64,000 nt of DNA from Acidobacteriota bacterium (GCA_026393755.1 JAPKZO010000039.1:62001-126000); one strand, 5' to 3'. Positions 54,247-63,501 are shown, counted from the stretch's first letter. Numbers and translations are program-made. Notes: generated by a model not told the origin, from the sequence alone.

Positions 54247-57202
54247 CGACGTAGTCCTTCCGGCACACGGACGAATACGGGCAGTGCGCGCACATGTGCC
54301 GCGAATGCGGCGAGGGCGGAAACTCGCCGCGTTCAATGCGATCAACCACCGCCAGGAGCCGCGCTTCCCCTTCGGCGAGAACCGCGTCGAGTTCGCCCGC
54401 CCTCTTTGCCAGCGGCACGTAGTGGGTCTTGCCAAACGTGATGTAGGCCGCGTCCACCGGACGCCACGAGCCTCCGCGGTGTCCCTCGAGCCGCTGGCGC
54501 GCGCTCGCCGCGTACGCAGGCAACTGGACCACCCGACTGGGCGCCGGGGCGCGTGACAGCTTGTAGTCCAGCAACCGGAACGTCCCGTCGGCCAGCAGAT
54601 CGATCCGATCTGCGGTGGCCTTGAGTCGCACCGAGCGTTCTGTGCCCCCGGACCTGAGGCGCGTGTCGCCGTTGAGAGAGAACTCCGTCAACCGCTCCAC
54701 GACAGGCATGGGGCGCTCGGCTTCGATGCGGAAGACGGTGTCTCCAAAGCCGGGCGAGATGGCCGAGCCCATCAGGCGCATGCGCTGGAGCGCGGCGTCA
54801 GATTCGGAAAGCCGCGCGAGACGCTCCTCGGCAACCTCCGCAAATCGGCGGCGCGCCAGGTCCAGGTTGTCCAGCGTGATTGCCCCGCCCCCTTCCTGCT
54901 GCCACGCCTGGAAGAAGAACTGGAGCACTTCGTGAGCCAGTTTGCCCTGCGACCGTGGTCCGAGCGATTCCTCATCATCGGGGTCTTCGGTCAGCCGAAG
55001 CACCTGCGTCGCGAAGAATATAAACGGGCACGCCAGGTACAGATCGAGCGAGCTGACCTTGTAGGCATCCAACCGCGGATCGCCCGTCTGTCCGTGAAAT
55101 TGCGGAAGAAACGCCGCCGTGCGGTCACGGCGAATCGACAGCCAGTCTGACGCCGGCCCGTGGAGCGCATCCGCGCGTATCGGGTCCAGACGCACCGCCT
55201 CCTCCTCGAAAATCCTGGTCTGAGAGGCCGCACTGTCGCGCGCGACGGCCAGCCCGCTTTCTGACAGGTCCTCGAGAAACGGCGACGGCTCGACGATGGC
55301 ATCGTCTTCGAGCGTGAATGTCGAGACGACGAGCCTGCGGGACGGCGCCCGCAGCAGATCCCCGAAGGACGCGCGCTCGGCCGCCCGCGCGTCGGGCTCA
55401 GCGGGCCAGCCCAGCTGGGACAGCAGCGCAGCCGGATAGAAGATGTTCCGGCGCTCGGAGCCTGGCCAGTCACGTTCCGTCAGACCCACCAGGTAGAGCG
55501 TGTCGTACTCGCCGAAGCGCGCGGCATCCGCGTCGACCAGTTGCACGCCGGAACGCCCGCGGTGCTGGGCAAACGTCTGCTGACCGATCCAGCGCCGGAT
55601 GGACGCGGCCGTTTCCGCAAATGCCCGGGGCTCGTCATCATGCCGGCGGTGCGCGTCGCGCAAGCCGCGGATCGATCCGTGAATCGCGGCGCGTGCCCGC
55701 ATGAGGCGGTCGCGGGTCTCGTCGTCCCTGGGGGCCACGTGTTCGTGAGCCGCGAGAAACGCGATCACGGTCTCGAGATGCGTCGAGGGTCGATCGACGC
55801 GGGTGAGCGCCTCCAGTTCGTCCGCGATTCGGACCGCTGCCAGGCAGGCCGGCAGTGGCGAAGGGCCTCTCCTCGATCTGCCGGAGCCGGGGATTCCCTT
55901 CGGCGCGACGGACCAGGCTCCGGCGAGCTTCCGCAGTTCCGCCGCGTCACCGAGGAATCGCGCCTCACTGAGCGCCTGATCGAAGGCGAGCACGTCGGCG
56001 GGTACGAGGCGGCAGCCATTCACGTCGAAGGTGAAGATGGGTGATCTGACCAGCGCCACCAACGCCTCGCGCGCGAAGTTCGAGTCGAGACAGTCGAACA
56101 CGAGATCCAATGCGGCGGCGTAGGGTTCGGACGCCAGGGGCAGGGCGTCGAATACGTCGTGCGGCACGCCGGCAGAAGGGAAGACCTGACCGGCCAGGTA
56201 CACGTATGGCAAGGGGCGTCTGAACACGATGCCGATTCGCCCGAGGGCGGGCGCGGTTCCATCGCGGGCGTCGCGTTTGACGCGTCTGGCGACCGCTCGC
56301 AGCTCCTCTTCGCGATCGCGATGCACGGCATGGAGCGGAGCATCCGGGCCGCCGGGCGCCACCAGGACTGGAGGCGTGTCGGCGGCCGCGTCGGACTCGG
56401 CCTCCTCGTCGATTCCCGGCAACAGATCACGCACGCGACCCAGCCATCCGGCTTTGAGCGTTGATGCGGTAGCGACGACGTCTATGCGCGCGAGGCCTGA
56501 CATCCGCGCCAGCAGATCGAAATCCGCCAGCCACAATCCGTTGGCATCGCCTGCCCTGTCGGCCACGGCCACAACGACGTGGATGAAGCGGGCAACCGGC
56601 TCGTCGAGCAGGCGTTCGCGGAGCTGATGCTCGTCGAGCCCGCCCGAGGCCGGCAGCCGCGCCTCGTATCCCCGGAACGCCTCTGCCATGAACCGCGTCT
56701 GCGCGAGCAGGCGGACCGCTCCCCGATCGGTTTCCACTTCGCGCGCGAACCGTTCGCCAATCAGCCGCTCGAAGTCGGCGATGGAGTGGAGGTGCCGGCG
56801 AAGGGCGTCGTAGAAGGCCAGCATCTCCGCCACGATCCCAGGGCGAATCGTAAAGGGCGGCGTCACACCGCCAGCGACCGCGTCTCGCGCGGCTGCGGCC
56901 AGCAGCACCTCGCGCTCGTGCGACGACAGGCCGTGTCGGCGGTCGGTCAGTCCGTCGTGCAGCAGCGTCCGCCACTGGTCGCGCGTCACCAGGTGCGGCA
57001 GCACGATCGCGCGGCCGCCTGAGGCGAGCGCGCGGTCTTCGAGCACACGCCGCAATTGCTCCGCTGCGGTCCGCGTCGGCACGATCACGGCACGGCTCCT
57101 GACGGAGGCCACGTCGCCGGCGAGTGCGAGGTTCACCAGCCAATCGCGGAACTCGCGCAGGTCATCGGCCCGAATCAGGCGAGTCGTCCGGGGCGTGATC
57201 AC
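54236..57202 (-). CDS. addB: AddB-like PD-(D/E)XK nuclease/inactivated helicase subunit
   Basis: 988 residues; GTG 57202 overlaps the stop of the upstream gene. The N-terminal half is a degenerate helicase with no Walker A (AVIVPTRTAAEQLRRVLED). The C-terminal nuclease shows KLAHEVLQFFFQAW and LLADGTFRLLDYKL, and four cysteines placed for an iron-sulphur cluster: one in YLACPF near 722, then Cys971, Cys974 and Cys980 in CAHCPYSSVC. This is the AddB architecture. With the downstream addA gene it should process DNA ends for recombination. RexB is the alternative name for related subunits without the cluster; the cysteines favour AddB. Confidence 0.88.
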   Translation of the reverse strand: MITPRTTRLIRADDLREFRDWLVNLALAGDVASVRSRAVIVPTRTAAEQLRRVLEDRALASGGRAIVLPHLVTRDQWRTLLHDGLTDRRHGLSSHEREVLLAAAARDAVAGGVTPPFTIRPGIVAEMLAFYDALRRHLHSIADFERLIGERFAREVETDRGAVRLLAQTRFMAEAFRGYEARLPASGGLDEHQLRERLLDEPVARFIHVVVAVADRAGDANGLWLADFDLLARMSGLARIDVVATASTLKAGWLGRVRDLLPGIDEEAESDAAADTPPVLVAPGGPDAPLHAVHRDREEELRAVARRVKRDARDGTAPALGRIGIVFRRPLPYVYLAGQVFPSAGVPHDVFDALPLASEPYAAALDLVFDCLDSNFAREALVALVRSPIFTFDVNGCRLVPADVLAFDQALSEARFLGDAAELRKLAGAWSVAPKGIPGSGRSRRGPSPLPACLAAVRIADELEALTRVDRPSTHLETVIAFLAAHEHVAPRDDETRDRLMRARAAIHGSIRGLRDAHRRHDDEPRAFAETAASIRRWIGQQTFAQHRGRSGVQLVDADAARFGEYDTLYLVGLTERDWPGSERRNIFYPAALLSQLGWPAEPDARAAERASFGDLLRAPSRRLVVSTFTLEDDAIVEPSPFLEDLSESGLAVARDSAASQTRIFEEEAVRLDPIRADALHGPASDWLSIRRDRTAAFLPQFHGQTGDPRLDAYKVSSLDLYLACPFIFFATQVLRLTEDPDDEESLGPRSQGKLAHEVLQFFFQAWQQEGGGAITLDNLDLARRRFAEVAEERLARLSESDAALQRMRLMGSAISPGFGDTVFRIEAERPMPVVERLTEFSLNGDTRLRSGGTERSVRLKATADRIDLLADGTFRLLDYKLSRAPAPSRVVQLPAYAASARQRLEGHRGGSWRPVDAAYITFGKTHYVPLAKRAGELDAVLAEGEARLLAVVDRIERGEFPPSPHSRHMCAHCPYSSVCRKDYVGDE

Positions 57203-58662
57203 TGGAATTTCGGGGGAGCGAAGAACGCGTCAATCTCTTCGCGGGCGCGCGCCACCAGCAGCAGCGCGCCGGCCGCGGCTGCAGATGCATTGCGGGCGGC
57301 CTCGAGGTCGGAGGTCTGCATCGCCAAGCCCCGCGAGCTGACGGCGGCTCGCATCAGCTGCACGGCGCTCACGAGCGCGTCATGTGAGGCCCGAAGTTCG
57401 TCGGGAGGCGACAGCAGTGCCGCGACCGCGCCTGCCTCGACCAGACGCTGGTCGGCCACGCCCAGGCCCCGACGGTCCGGACCGGACATCGAGCGAATGG
57501 CTTCGGCGGCCCGAGTGACATCTTCCACCAGCTTCAGGCTGCGGGCGATGCCGCGCCGGTACGCCCGATACGTCTCGTCCCGATACGCCCATCGATCCAG
57601 ATCGAGCCTTCGCTGCCGGGCCGCATCGAGGCGTGATTCCAACGCCGCAACCAGCGTCTTGATCTCCGTCGTGCGCCGGCGGCCGAACTGCTCGTCCTGA
57701 CGGAGCACGTCCGCCAGCACACGCTCGACGCCCTTGACGTCGGCCCGTGCTGCGCGTCGCTCGGCGTCTCTGGTTGCGTGTGACACCAGGCTTGCGTATC
57801 GACGATCGATCCGCGCCGCCGCGTTCGCATCTTTGCTGAGCCGTTGCCTCATCGCCGTCACCCAGACGGCACCGAGCGACGACTGACTGCGGGCGAGTGT
57901 CACGAGAATCGCCGTCTGCAGCGAGATCCGGTCGGCTGGCACGTCGGTGGATCGGGCCGCCTCGGCCGCCAGCTCGATCGATTGCCCGAGGGTTGGGGCA
58001 TCAAGCAGGAGCGCCGACGGCGGCTCCACCGTCGCCACGAGATCAATCGAGAAGTGGCGTTCCCCGGCGTCAGCGCGAATGCCGGCGATCGTTTCCTCGA
58101 CGGCGGATGCCAGGTCGCGGACGTCGGCGGCGCGGTAGCCGAAATGCTCAGCCGGCCACTCGACGAGGTTCCGCCTGGCCTGCTCGGCCAGCGCCAGCCG
58201 TGCCACCGAGTCGGTCGAGAACGCGATGGACGTCAAGGCGCGCGCCATCTGGTCGGTCAACGCCTTGTAGTCGGATTCGCCGCGCGTCTGCGCGTACCGG
58301 CGCGCTCGTACCGTGTCGGCGTAGAGGTTGGTACGCTCCCAGTCGATCACGTCAGACGGCAGGCTGATCATCTGCAGCGTGTCCGGGCGGATCGGATCAC
58401 CGAGAGCCAGCGTAAAGGCCACGCGGTCACCCACGCGTGCGAATTCGCCCCAACTCACCAGCGGCGTGCCGGTCTTGAGGAAGATGCGATACAGCACTGG
58501 TTCGAAGGCGGCGGGCTGGGCGGCCGCCGACACGGCACACATCAGCAGCATTCCCGTCGCCAGCCATCGAGCGAGCCGATGGACAGGCCCGCAGCAGCCA
58601 CTGCGTCCCCGGAACAGCCGCGGATGAGTCCTGCCCCGCATACCGCAGGCATTCTCGACCAT
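57199..58662 (-). CDS. Secreted helical protein of unknown function, first gene of the addBA operon
   Basis: About 487 residues from ATG 58662. The frame is open to 58986, but the promoter at 58711-58739 would start transcription near 58704, which rules out the longer starts. The N-terminus is basic, followed by a signal-like helix (WLATGMLLMCAVSAAAQPAAF). The rest is largely alpha-helical and Ala/Arg/Glu-rich, with stretches of coiled-coil character, and ends IDAFFAPPKFQ. No domain is recognised. Its stop overlaps the addB-like start (GTGA), so an exported protein is translationally coupled to a cytoplasmic nuclease, which is odd. Confidence 0.68.
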   Translation of the reverse strand: MVENACGMRGRTHPRLFRGRSGCCGPVHRLARWLATGMLLMCAVSAAAQPAAFEPVLYRIFLKTGTPLVSWGEFARVGDRVAFTLALGDPIRPDTLQMISLPSDVIDWERTNLYADTVRARRYAQTRGESDYKALTDQMARALTSIAFSTDSVARLALAEQARRNLVEWPAEHFGYRAADVRDLASAVEETIAGIRADAGERHFSIDLVATVEPPSALLLDAPTLGQSIELAAEAARSTDVPADRISLQTAILVTLARSQSSLGAVWVTAMRQRLSKDANAAARIDRRYASLVSHATRDAERRAARADVKGVERVLADVLRQDEQFGRRRTTEIKTLVAALESRLDAARQRRLDLDRWAYRDETYRAYRRGIARSLKLVEDVTRAAEAIRSMSGPDRRGLGVADQRLVEAGAVAALLSPPDELRASHDALVSAVQLMRAAVSSRGLAMQTSDLEAARNASAAAAGALLLVARAREEIDAFFAPPKFQ

Positions 58663-58710
58663 CAGGCTTCGGATTGTCGTGGCCGTCGTTCGGGATCGAG
58701 GCACGTCGCA

Positions 58711-58739
58711 AGCGTAGTGCGGGCCCCTGAGAGCGTCAA
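58711..58739 (-). promoter_or_regulatory. Sigma70-type promoter of the addBA operon
   Basis: On the minus strand TTGACG (58739-58734), 17-bp spacer, TACGCT (58716-58711). Start of transcription expected near 58704, about 42 nt before ATG 58662. Confidence 0.55.
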
Positions 58740-58900
58740 GCGCGTCGGCGCGCACGACACAGAGCCGGTCCTGTGGAAATACTGTGAATGTCGAGGCGAA
58801 AGCCTGTGGACGATCAGACAATGCGAACGAAACAACGCGGCAGAATATGGCGACACTCGTCATTCCCGGTTGTGGATGCGACCTTCGTGCAGATCTTCGC

Positions 58901-58928
58901 TTGTTTGCGTGACTGAAACGCGTAGAAT
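58901..58928 (+). promoter_or_regulatory. Candidate promoter of the small gene at 58973
   Basis: TTGTTT (58901-58906), 16-bp spacer, TAGAAT (58923-58928), 45 bp before the start codon. Confidence 0.4.
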
Positions 58929-58972
58929 GCATGGACTTCCACAACGGATGTTGCCGGCGGCGGGAATCATTT

Positions 58973-59197
58973 ATGACCACGGTCACTCATCGATTCGAGA
59001 AGGAAATCGGCGGACAGGTGTACGTGATCGAAGCGTCGCCGATCCACACGGATCGCTGGCGCGCCCAGATTGCACGCCGGCCGGGGATGGCGTCGGCGCT
59101 GATGCCGTTCTACGGCACAACGCCAGACGATGCGGCGACGCGGCTGGTGCAGTGGCTCTCGCTCGCTCACCACGTCGCGATCGAACCGGCCAAGTAG
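58973..59197 (+). CDS. Small hypothetical protein
   Basis: 74 residues from ATG 58973 (GGGA about 9 nt upstream). Strand-rich first half (GGQVYVIEASP, RWRAQIAR) and a helical second half (TTPDDAATRLVQWLSLAHHV). No family recognised. Its outline, strands followed by a helix after a T/D-D/E-A motif, is loosely like the 56-residue protein at 50751, on the other side of addBA. Confidence 0.62.
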   Translation: MTTVTHRFEKEIGGQVYVIEASPIHTDRWRAQIARRPGMASALMPFYGTTPDDAATRLVQWLSLAHHVAIEPAK

Positions 59198-59264
59198 ACC
59201 TTGACCACATGCCAGTAGAGTCGGTTGGTGCGCTGCTCAACACCGGCTGAAGGGTACCTCAACG

Positions 59265-60419
59265 ATGACATTTCTGCGACGACGACTTGTTGTTGTTTAC
59301 CTTGGCTTGCTGCTGGCAGCCGCCGCCTCTGCGACGGCTGCTGAGTTGCCGCGCGTGAAGCTGGTAGCCACGGGCGGAACGATCTCGAACCGCGTGGGAA
59401 GCCGGCTGACGGCGAGCGAGTTGGTCACGATGATTCCCGACGTGCAGCGGTTTGCGCGGCCGGAATTCGAACAGTTCTCCAATGTCGCGAGTTCCGAGAT
59501 CACACTTGATCAGTGGCTCGCGCTGGCGCGGCGGCTGAACGAGCTGTTTGCCACGCAGCCTGATCTGGGTGGCATTGTCGTCACATCCGGCACCGACACG
59601 CTGGAGGAGCTCGCCTATTTCCTGCACCTCACCGTGCGCGACGAGCGACCGGTCGTCGTGGTCGGATCGATGCGCAATCCGAGCACTGTCGGCTACGAGG
59701 GAACGGCGAATCTGCTGGAGGCGTTTCGCGTGGCAGCCTCTCCGGACGCACGCGGCAAGGGTGTGCTCGTCGTGCTGAACGATGAGATCAACTCGGCCCG
59801 CGAAGTGACCAAGACAGATGCGCTGAGGCTGCAGACGTTTCAGAGCAGGACCGTGGGCGTGCTTGGAGTGGTCGACGCCGACCGCGTCGTGTTCTACCGT
59901 GGCACCGTGAAGCGGCATACATCCCACAGCGAATTCGACGTGTCCAAGATCGCTACGCTTCCGCGCGTGGATGTGCTGATCGTGTACCAAGGCGCGCCAG
60001 GCGATCTGATCAAGGCGGCCGTCGACTTCGGCGCGAAGGGGATCGTGATCGCCTCGGCCGGCGCCGGTGCGACCAGTGGCACACAGTCGGACGGCCTGTC
60101 GTACGCGGCAGACAAAGGCGCCGTCGTGGTCACAACGACGCGCACCGGCAGCGGGAGAATTTCCGGAGGCCGGTCGATGGGAGCGTCTCCAGCAGCCGCC
60201 ATCGGCGCGACTGCCGCTGCGCCGGCTGGCACCGGAGGGATCGGCACACCCGCCGGTGGGGGTGCACAAGCGACCGGCCCGGCCCAGGTTCCGCGCCGGC
60301 GGCGGGCGTTTGTCGGAGGCGAGGACCTGCAGCCCATCAAGGCCAGGATCCTGCTGATGCTCGCGCTGACCAGGACAAACGACCCTGCCGAAATCCAGAG
60401 GATGTTCCTCGAATACTGA
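59265..60419 (+). CDS. ansB: Type II (exported) L-asparaginase
   Basis: 384 residues with a signal peptide (LVVVYLGLLLAAAASATA). Catalytic residues are in place: Thr39 in ATGGTIS, Thr110-Asp111 in TSGTDTLEE, Lys183 in REVTKTD. It should hydrolyse L-asparagine (possibly glutamine) to the acid and ammonia in the periplasm. Before the last segment (AFVGGEDLQPIKARILLML) there is a low-complexity Ala/Gly/Pro linker at 304-345 followed by PRRRRAF, not usual for the family. ATG 59265 has AAGGG at about 10 nt. Confidence 0.92.
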   Translation: MTFLRRRLVVVYLGLLLAAAASATAAELPRVKLVATGGTISNRVGSRLTASELVTMIPDVQRFARPEFEQFSNVASSEITLDQWLALARRLNELFATQPDLGGIVVTSGTDTLEELAYFLHLTVRDERPVVVVGSMRNPSTVGYEGTANLLEAFRVAASPDARGKGVLVVLNDEINSAREVTKTDALRLQTFQSRTVGVLGVVDADRVVFYRGTVKRHTSHSEFDVSKIATLPRVDVLIVYQGAPGDLIKAAVDFGAKGIVIASAGAGATSGTQSDGLSYAADKGAVVVTTTRTGSGRISGGRSMGASPAAAIGATAAAPAGTGGIGTPAGGGAQATGPAQVPRRRRAFVGGEDLQPIKARILLMLALTRTNDPAEIQRMFLEY

Positions 60420-60492
60420 TCATCCGGTCCGGCACCGCATCGGCTGGCCCAGTCCCGCTGGTTTGCGCTAGAATGTCTATTCCATCGTCTGT

Positions 60493-60568
60493 GGGCCAGT
60501 AGCGCAGATGGGAGCGCGCGTGAATGGCATTCACGAGGTCACGGGTTCGATCCCCGTCTGGTCCACCA
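60493..60568 (+). tRNA. tRNA-Ala (anticodon GGC)
   Basis: 76 nt folds as a cloverleaf: acceptor GGGCCAG pairs with CTGGTCC, anticodon arm CGTGA-ATGGCAT-TCACG gives anticodon GGC, T arm ACGGG-TTCGATC-CCCGT. The acceptor has the G3:U70 wobble pair, the alanine identity element, and CCA is encoded. TAGAAT at 60469-60474 may be its -10. Confidence 0.96.
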
Positions 60569-60796
60569 ACCTTCGCTCCCTCAACGGGACGCCGAGCTTC
60601 GGCTGGTAAACCACCGTTCGAATGGGGGTGACGCTGACTCCGGCGAAGGTTGTCCACCGTAGCCCGTTCAATCGCAAGCGGCCGGGCAAAGGTGGACCTT
60701 CCCTGATTCAACCCGAGAACAGACACTCTCGCGCGAGCCGCAGGACTCTTCCACGTCGACGCGGCGGATATGTGAGCCGCAGAAAGACAAGGCCGT

Positions 60797-61837
60797 ATGG
60801 ATGTCTCTGATTGGCAGAAACGGGCAGGGTCGGTGATTGACGTCGGCAACCTGCCGTCGTTCTCTCTCAAGGGGCGGGGAGGCTTGGTCGGCAAGGTGGC
60901 CCTGGTCCTCCTTGTTGTGATCGGGCTCTTCTCCACCTACTACCAGATCGACCAGAAGGACGTCGGCGTCGTCCAGCGGTTCGGCAAGTATGTGCGAACA
61001 ACCGCCCCGGGCCCGCACCTGAAGATCCCCTTCATCGAGAAGGTGACCAAGGTGCCGGTGCAGCGCCAGCTCAAGGCGGAATTCGGATTCCGGACGAAGG
61101 TGGCGGACGTGCAATCGACCTACGAGGAGGCCAGCCCGTCAACCCGGAACGAATCCCAGATGCTGACAGGCGACCTGAACGTCGCGGTAGTCGAATGGAT
61201 CGTGCAATACAAGGTGAAGAACCCGAGAGACTACCTCTTCAACGTCCGCAACCTCGACTCCACAAGCAGGCGCACCGAGACCACATTCCGGGACATGAAC
61301 GAGGCGGTGATGCGCGGGGTGATTGGCGACCATAGCGTCAACGAGGTGCTGACGGTGGGGCGCGAAATTGTCCAGATGGAGGCCAAGGCGCAGCTGCAGC
61401 AGCTCTGCGAGCGCTATGAAACCGGCATCCAGATCGATCAGATCGTGCTCCAGGACGTAAACCCTCCGGACAAGGTGAAACCGGCGTTCAACGAGGTCAA
61501 CCAGGCGATCCAGGAGAAGGAGCGCCTCATCAACGAGGCGTGGGCGGACTACAACCAGACCGTGCCCAACGCGAGGGGCGAGGCCGAGCGCGCCATCCGC
61601 ACGGCCGAGGGGTACGCCCTGGAGCGCGTCAACAACGCGCGCGGCGACGTGGCGCGCTTCGTCAACATCTATGACGAGTATCGCAAGGCGCCCGAGGTCA
61701 CGCGCCGGCGGCTGTACCTCGAGACCCTCAACGACGTCCTGCCGAAGACGGGGCGCAAGCTCATTGTCGACGCGAACATGAAGGGGCTGCTACCGCTCCT
61801 GAACCTCGACACTATCAAGCAGGAGCCAAAACAGTGA
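60797..61837 (+). CDS. hflK: Protease modulator HflK
   Basis: 346 residues. One N-terminal membrane helix (VALVLLVVIGLFSTYYQI), then the SPFH/band-7 domain (DVGVVQRFGKYVRTTAPGPH, ASPSTRNESQMLTGDLNVAV) and a long helical region (EAERAIRTAEGYALERVNNA). The glycine-rich N-terminal extension of enterobacterial HflK is absent. Forms a membrane-anchored cage with HflC that controls FtsH. Its stop overlaps the hflC start. The gap of 227 bp after the tRNA holds no gene; an imperfect inverted repeat (GTCCACC..GGTGGAC, 60651-60697) lies there. Confidence 0.95.
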   Translation: MDVSDWQKRAGSVIDVGNLPSFSLKGRGGLVGKVALVLLVVIGLFSTYYQIDQKDVGVVQRFGKYVRTTAPGPHLKIPFIEKVTKVPVQRQLKAEFGFRTKVADVQSTYEEASPSTRNESQMLTGDLNVAVVEWIVQYKVKNPRDYLFNVRNLDSTSRRTETTFRDMNEAVMRGVIGDHSVNEVLTVGREIVQMEAKAQLQQLCERYETGIQIDQIVLQDVNPPDKVKPAFNEVNQAIQEKERLINEAWADYNQTVPNARGEAERAIRTAEGYALERVNNARGDVARFVNIYDEYRKAPEVTRRRLYLETLNDVLPKTGRKLIVDANMKGLLPLLNLDTIKQEPKQ

Positions 61838-62763
61838 AGGGCCCAATCATCGGCGTGATCGTCGTCGGCGGCCTGCTGGTCCTCTCGAGCTCGCTCTACA
61901 CGATCAGCGAGACCGAACAGGTCATCATTACGCAATTCGGCGAGCTTGTCGGACCAGCGCACACTGATCCTGGCCTGCACATCAAGATGCCTTTCATCCA
62001 ACAGGTGATCAGATTCGACAAGCGCTGGCTCGAGTGGAGCGGCGCACCCACCCAGATGGTCACGAAAGACAAGAAGTTCCTCGAGGTGGAAACCTACACT
62101 CGGTGGCGCATCAAGGACCCCGTCGTCTTCTTCCAGGTGGTCACCGACGAGACCAATGCGCAGTCGCGCCTCGACGACATCGTGGACGGCGAGATCCGCA
62201 ACGTCGTGGCCAGCAATGACCTGATCGAAATGGTGCGCAGCACGGATCGCAAGTTCGCCGAGACCGAGGAGGTTGCCGACATGGGCACGGCCGAAGCGAG
62301 CCGGCCCATTACGATGGGGCGCGAGAAGATCACGCGGGCCATCCTCGAGAAGTCGCGCCCGCTGGTGGCCAAGTACGGCATCGAGCTGGTCGATGTCCAG
62401 ATCAAGCGCGTCAACTACATCCAGGACGTCCAGCAGAAAGTGTTCGAACGGATGATCTCCGAACGGCGCCGCGTGGCAGAACGATCACGGTCGGAGGGCC
62501 AGGGCAAGGCGGCCGAGATCCGCGGACAGAAGGAACGCGAACTGAAGGGCATCCAGTCTGAGGCCTACCGCAAGGCCCAGGAAATCATGGGCAAGGCCGA
62601 CGGCGAATCGACGCGCATCTACGCCGAGGCGTACAGCCGAGACCCAGAGCTCTACCAGTTCCTCAAGACGATGGAGACGTACAGGAAGACGTTCGCGCAG
62701 GACACGACACTGATCCTGTCGACCGACGGAGAGTTCTTCAAGTACCTGAAGCAGAGCCGATAA
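61834..62763 (+). CDS. hflC: Protease modulator HflC
   Basis: 309 residues, GTG start overlapping the hflK stop (GTGA). One N-terminal helix (GVIVVGGLLVLSSSLYTI), SPFH domain with TEQVIITQFGELVG, and the typical helical region RSEGQGKAAEIRGQKERE. C-terminus ends LSTDGEFFKYLKQSR, as in HflC. Its last 26 bp overlap the 3' end of the convergent mocA-like gene. Confidence 0.95.
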   Translation: MKGPIIGVIVVGGLLVLSSSLYTISETEQVIITQFGELVGPAHTDPGLHIKMPFIQQVIRFDKRWLEWSGAPTQMVTKDKKFLEVETYTRWRIKDPVVFFQVVTDETNAQSRLDDIVDGEIRNVVASNDLIEMVRSTDRKFAETEEVADMGTAEASRPITMGREKITRAILEKSRPLVAKYGIELVDVQIKRVNYIQDVQQKVFERMISERRRVAERSRSEGQGKAAEIRGQKERELKGIQSEAYRKAQEIMGKADGESTRIYAEAYSRDPELYQFLKTMETYRKTFAQDTTLILSTDGEFFKYLKQSR

Positions 62764-63340
62764 GGCGAGCGTAATCGTCTGGCGTGTCGATGTCGGCCCA
62801 CGCGCCGTCGTCATCGACCGGCACGTCCAGTCGATCCTGTTCATGCGCGCGGACGACGGCCTTCGCTCCGAGGGCCGAGTCCGCGTGCCGCAATTCGTCA
62901 AACACCTCGCGCGCGAACAGCACAGGATGCCCGTGGCGGCCGTGGCTCACAGGACGCACGATTGGCGAGCGCGTGCGGCGGTAGGCCTCGACAACCGCGC
63001 GAATGGTACCGGGCAGTACTAGAGGCGCGTCCACCAGGCCGACAACCACTGCCACAACGCCTGGCGTGTCGGCCAGCGCCAGTCCCACCAGCAGCGACGA
63101 GAGTTGACCGTCGTCGCGTCGGGGATTCCGGACGACTCGGGCCGGGATCCGGCTGGCGGCCAGCGCCGAATCGATGGCATCACGTTCGGGGCCTGTGACA
63201 ACGACCAGATCGTCGATTCCTGCGGCGACAAATGATCGAGCCAGCCGGGTGACAAACGTGTCAGGCCCAACTGGCAGAAGCGCTTTCGCACGTCCCATTC
63301 GCGTCGACGCGCCGGCGGCGAGAATGATGCCGATCACCAT
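62738..63340 (-). CDS. MocA/MobA-like nucleotidyltransferase
   Basis: 200 residues. The N-terminal signature GIILAAGASTRMGRAKALLP binds the nucleotide; VVGLVDAPLVLPGTI corresponds to the metal/substrate region, and GRHGHPVLFAREVFDEL is typical of the MocA branch (molybdenum cofactor cytidylyltransferase). No cofactor or molybdoenzyme genes are near, so the precise substrate is open. Tail-to-tail overlap of 26 bp with hflC. A CATAAT only about 9 bp before the ATG could indicate a leaderless message. Confidence 0.85.
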   Translation of the reverse strand: MVIGIILAAGASTRMGRAKALLPVGPDTFVTRLARSFVAAGIDDLVVVTGPERDAIDSALAASRIPARVVRNPRRDDGQLSSLLVGLALADTPGVVAVVVGLVDAPLVLPGTIRAVVEAYRRTRSPIVRPVSHGRHGHPVLFAREVFDELRHADSALGAKAVVRAHEQDRLDVPVDDDGAWADIDTPDDYARLIGSASGT

Positions 63341-63501
63341 GGCGTGATTATGCTACACGCGCGGACGGGACGCGGTTCTGGACGCCGGTGCGCGCCATGT
63401 TTTGGAATTGCGACAATGCCGCCCTGAGGCCAGTCATGACCTCCCCGGCACGCCCTCAGGCGACCCTGCCCGGTAGGGCACCCGTAAATGTCGCTAAACG
63501 C

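Larger units (their letters stand above)
58663..58972. other. Divergent intergenic region with promoters for both directions
   Basis: No gene is supported. It holds a good minus-strand promoter for the addBA operon and a weaker plus-strand one for the small downstream gene. Two CTGTGGA stretches also occur here (about 58772 and 58804), too far from a DnaA-box consensus to claim as such. Confidence 0.55.

Noticed and set aside
52603-54441. 612-codon plus-strand open frame
   Set aside because: Antisense to addA; Ser/Arg-rich with no motif, while the minus strand holds all helicase motifs.
58760-58830. DnaA-box cluster / replication origin suggested by two CTGTGGA stretches
   Set aside because: Neither matches TTATCCACA well, there is no AT-rich unwinding region, and no dnaA or dnaN is nearby.
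60337-60936. Minus-strand open frame containing GGPDGDRTRDLVNAIHA
   Set aside because: It is the antisense of the tRNA-Ala gene and the start of hflK; the DGDRTRDL string is a well-known product of translating tRNA antisense.
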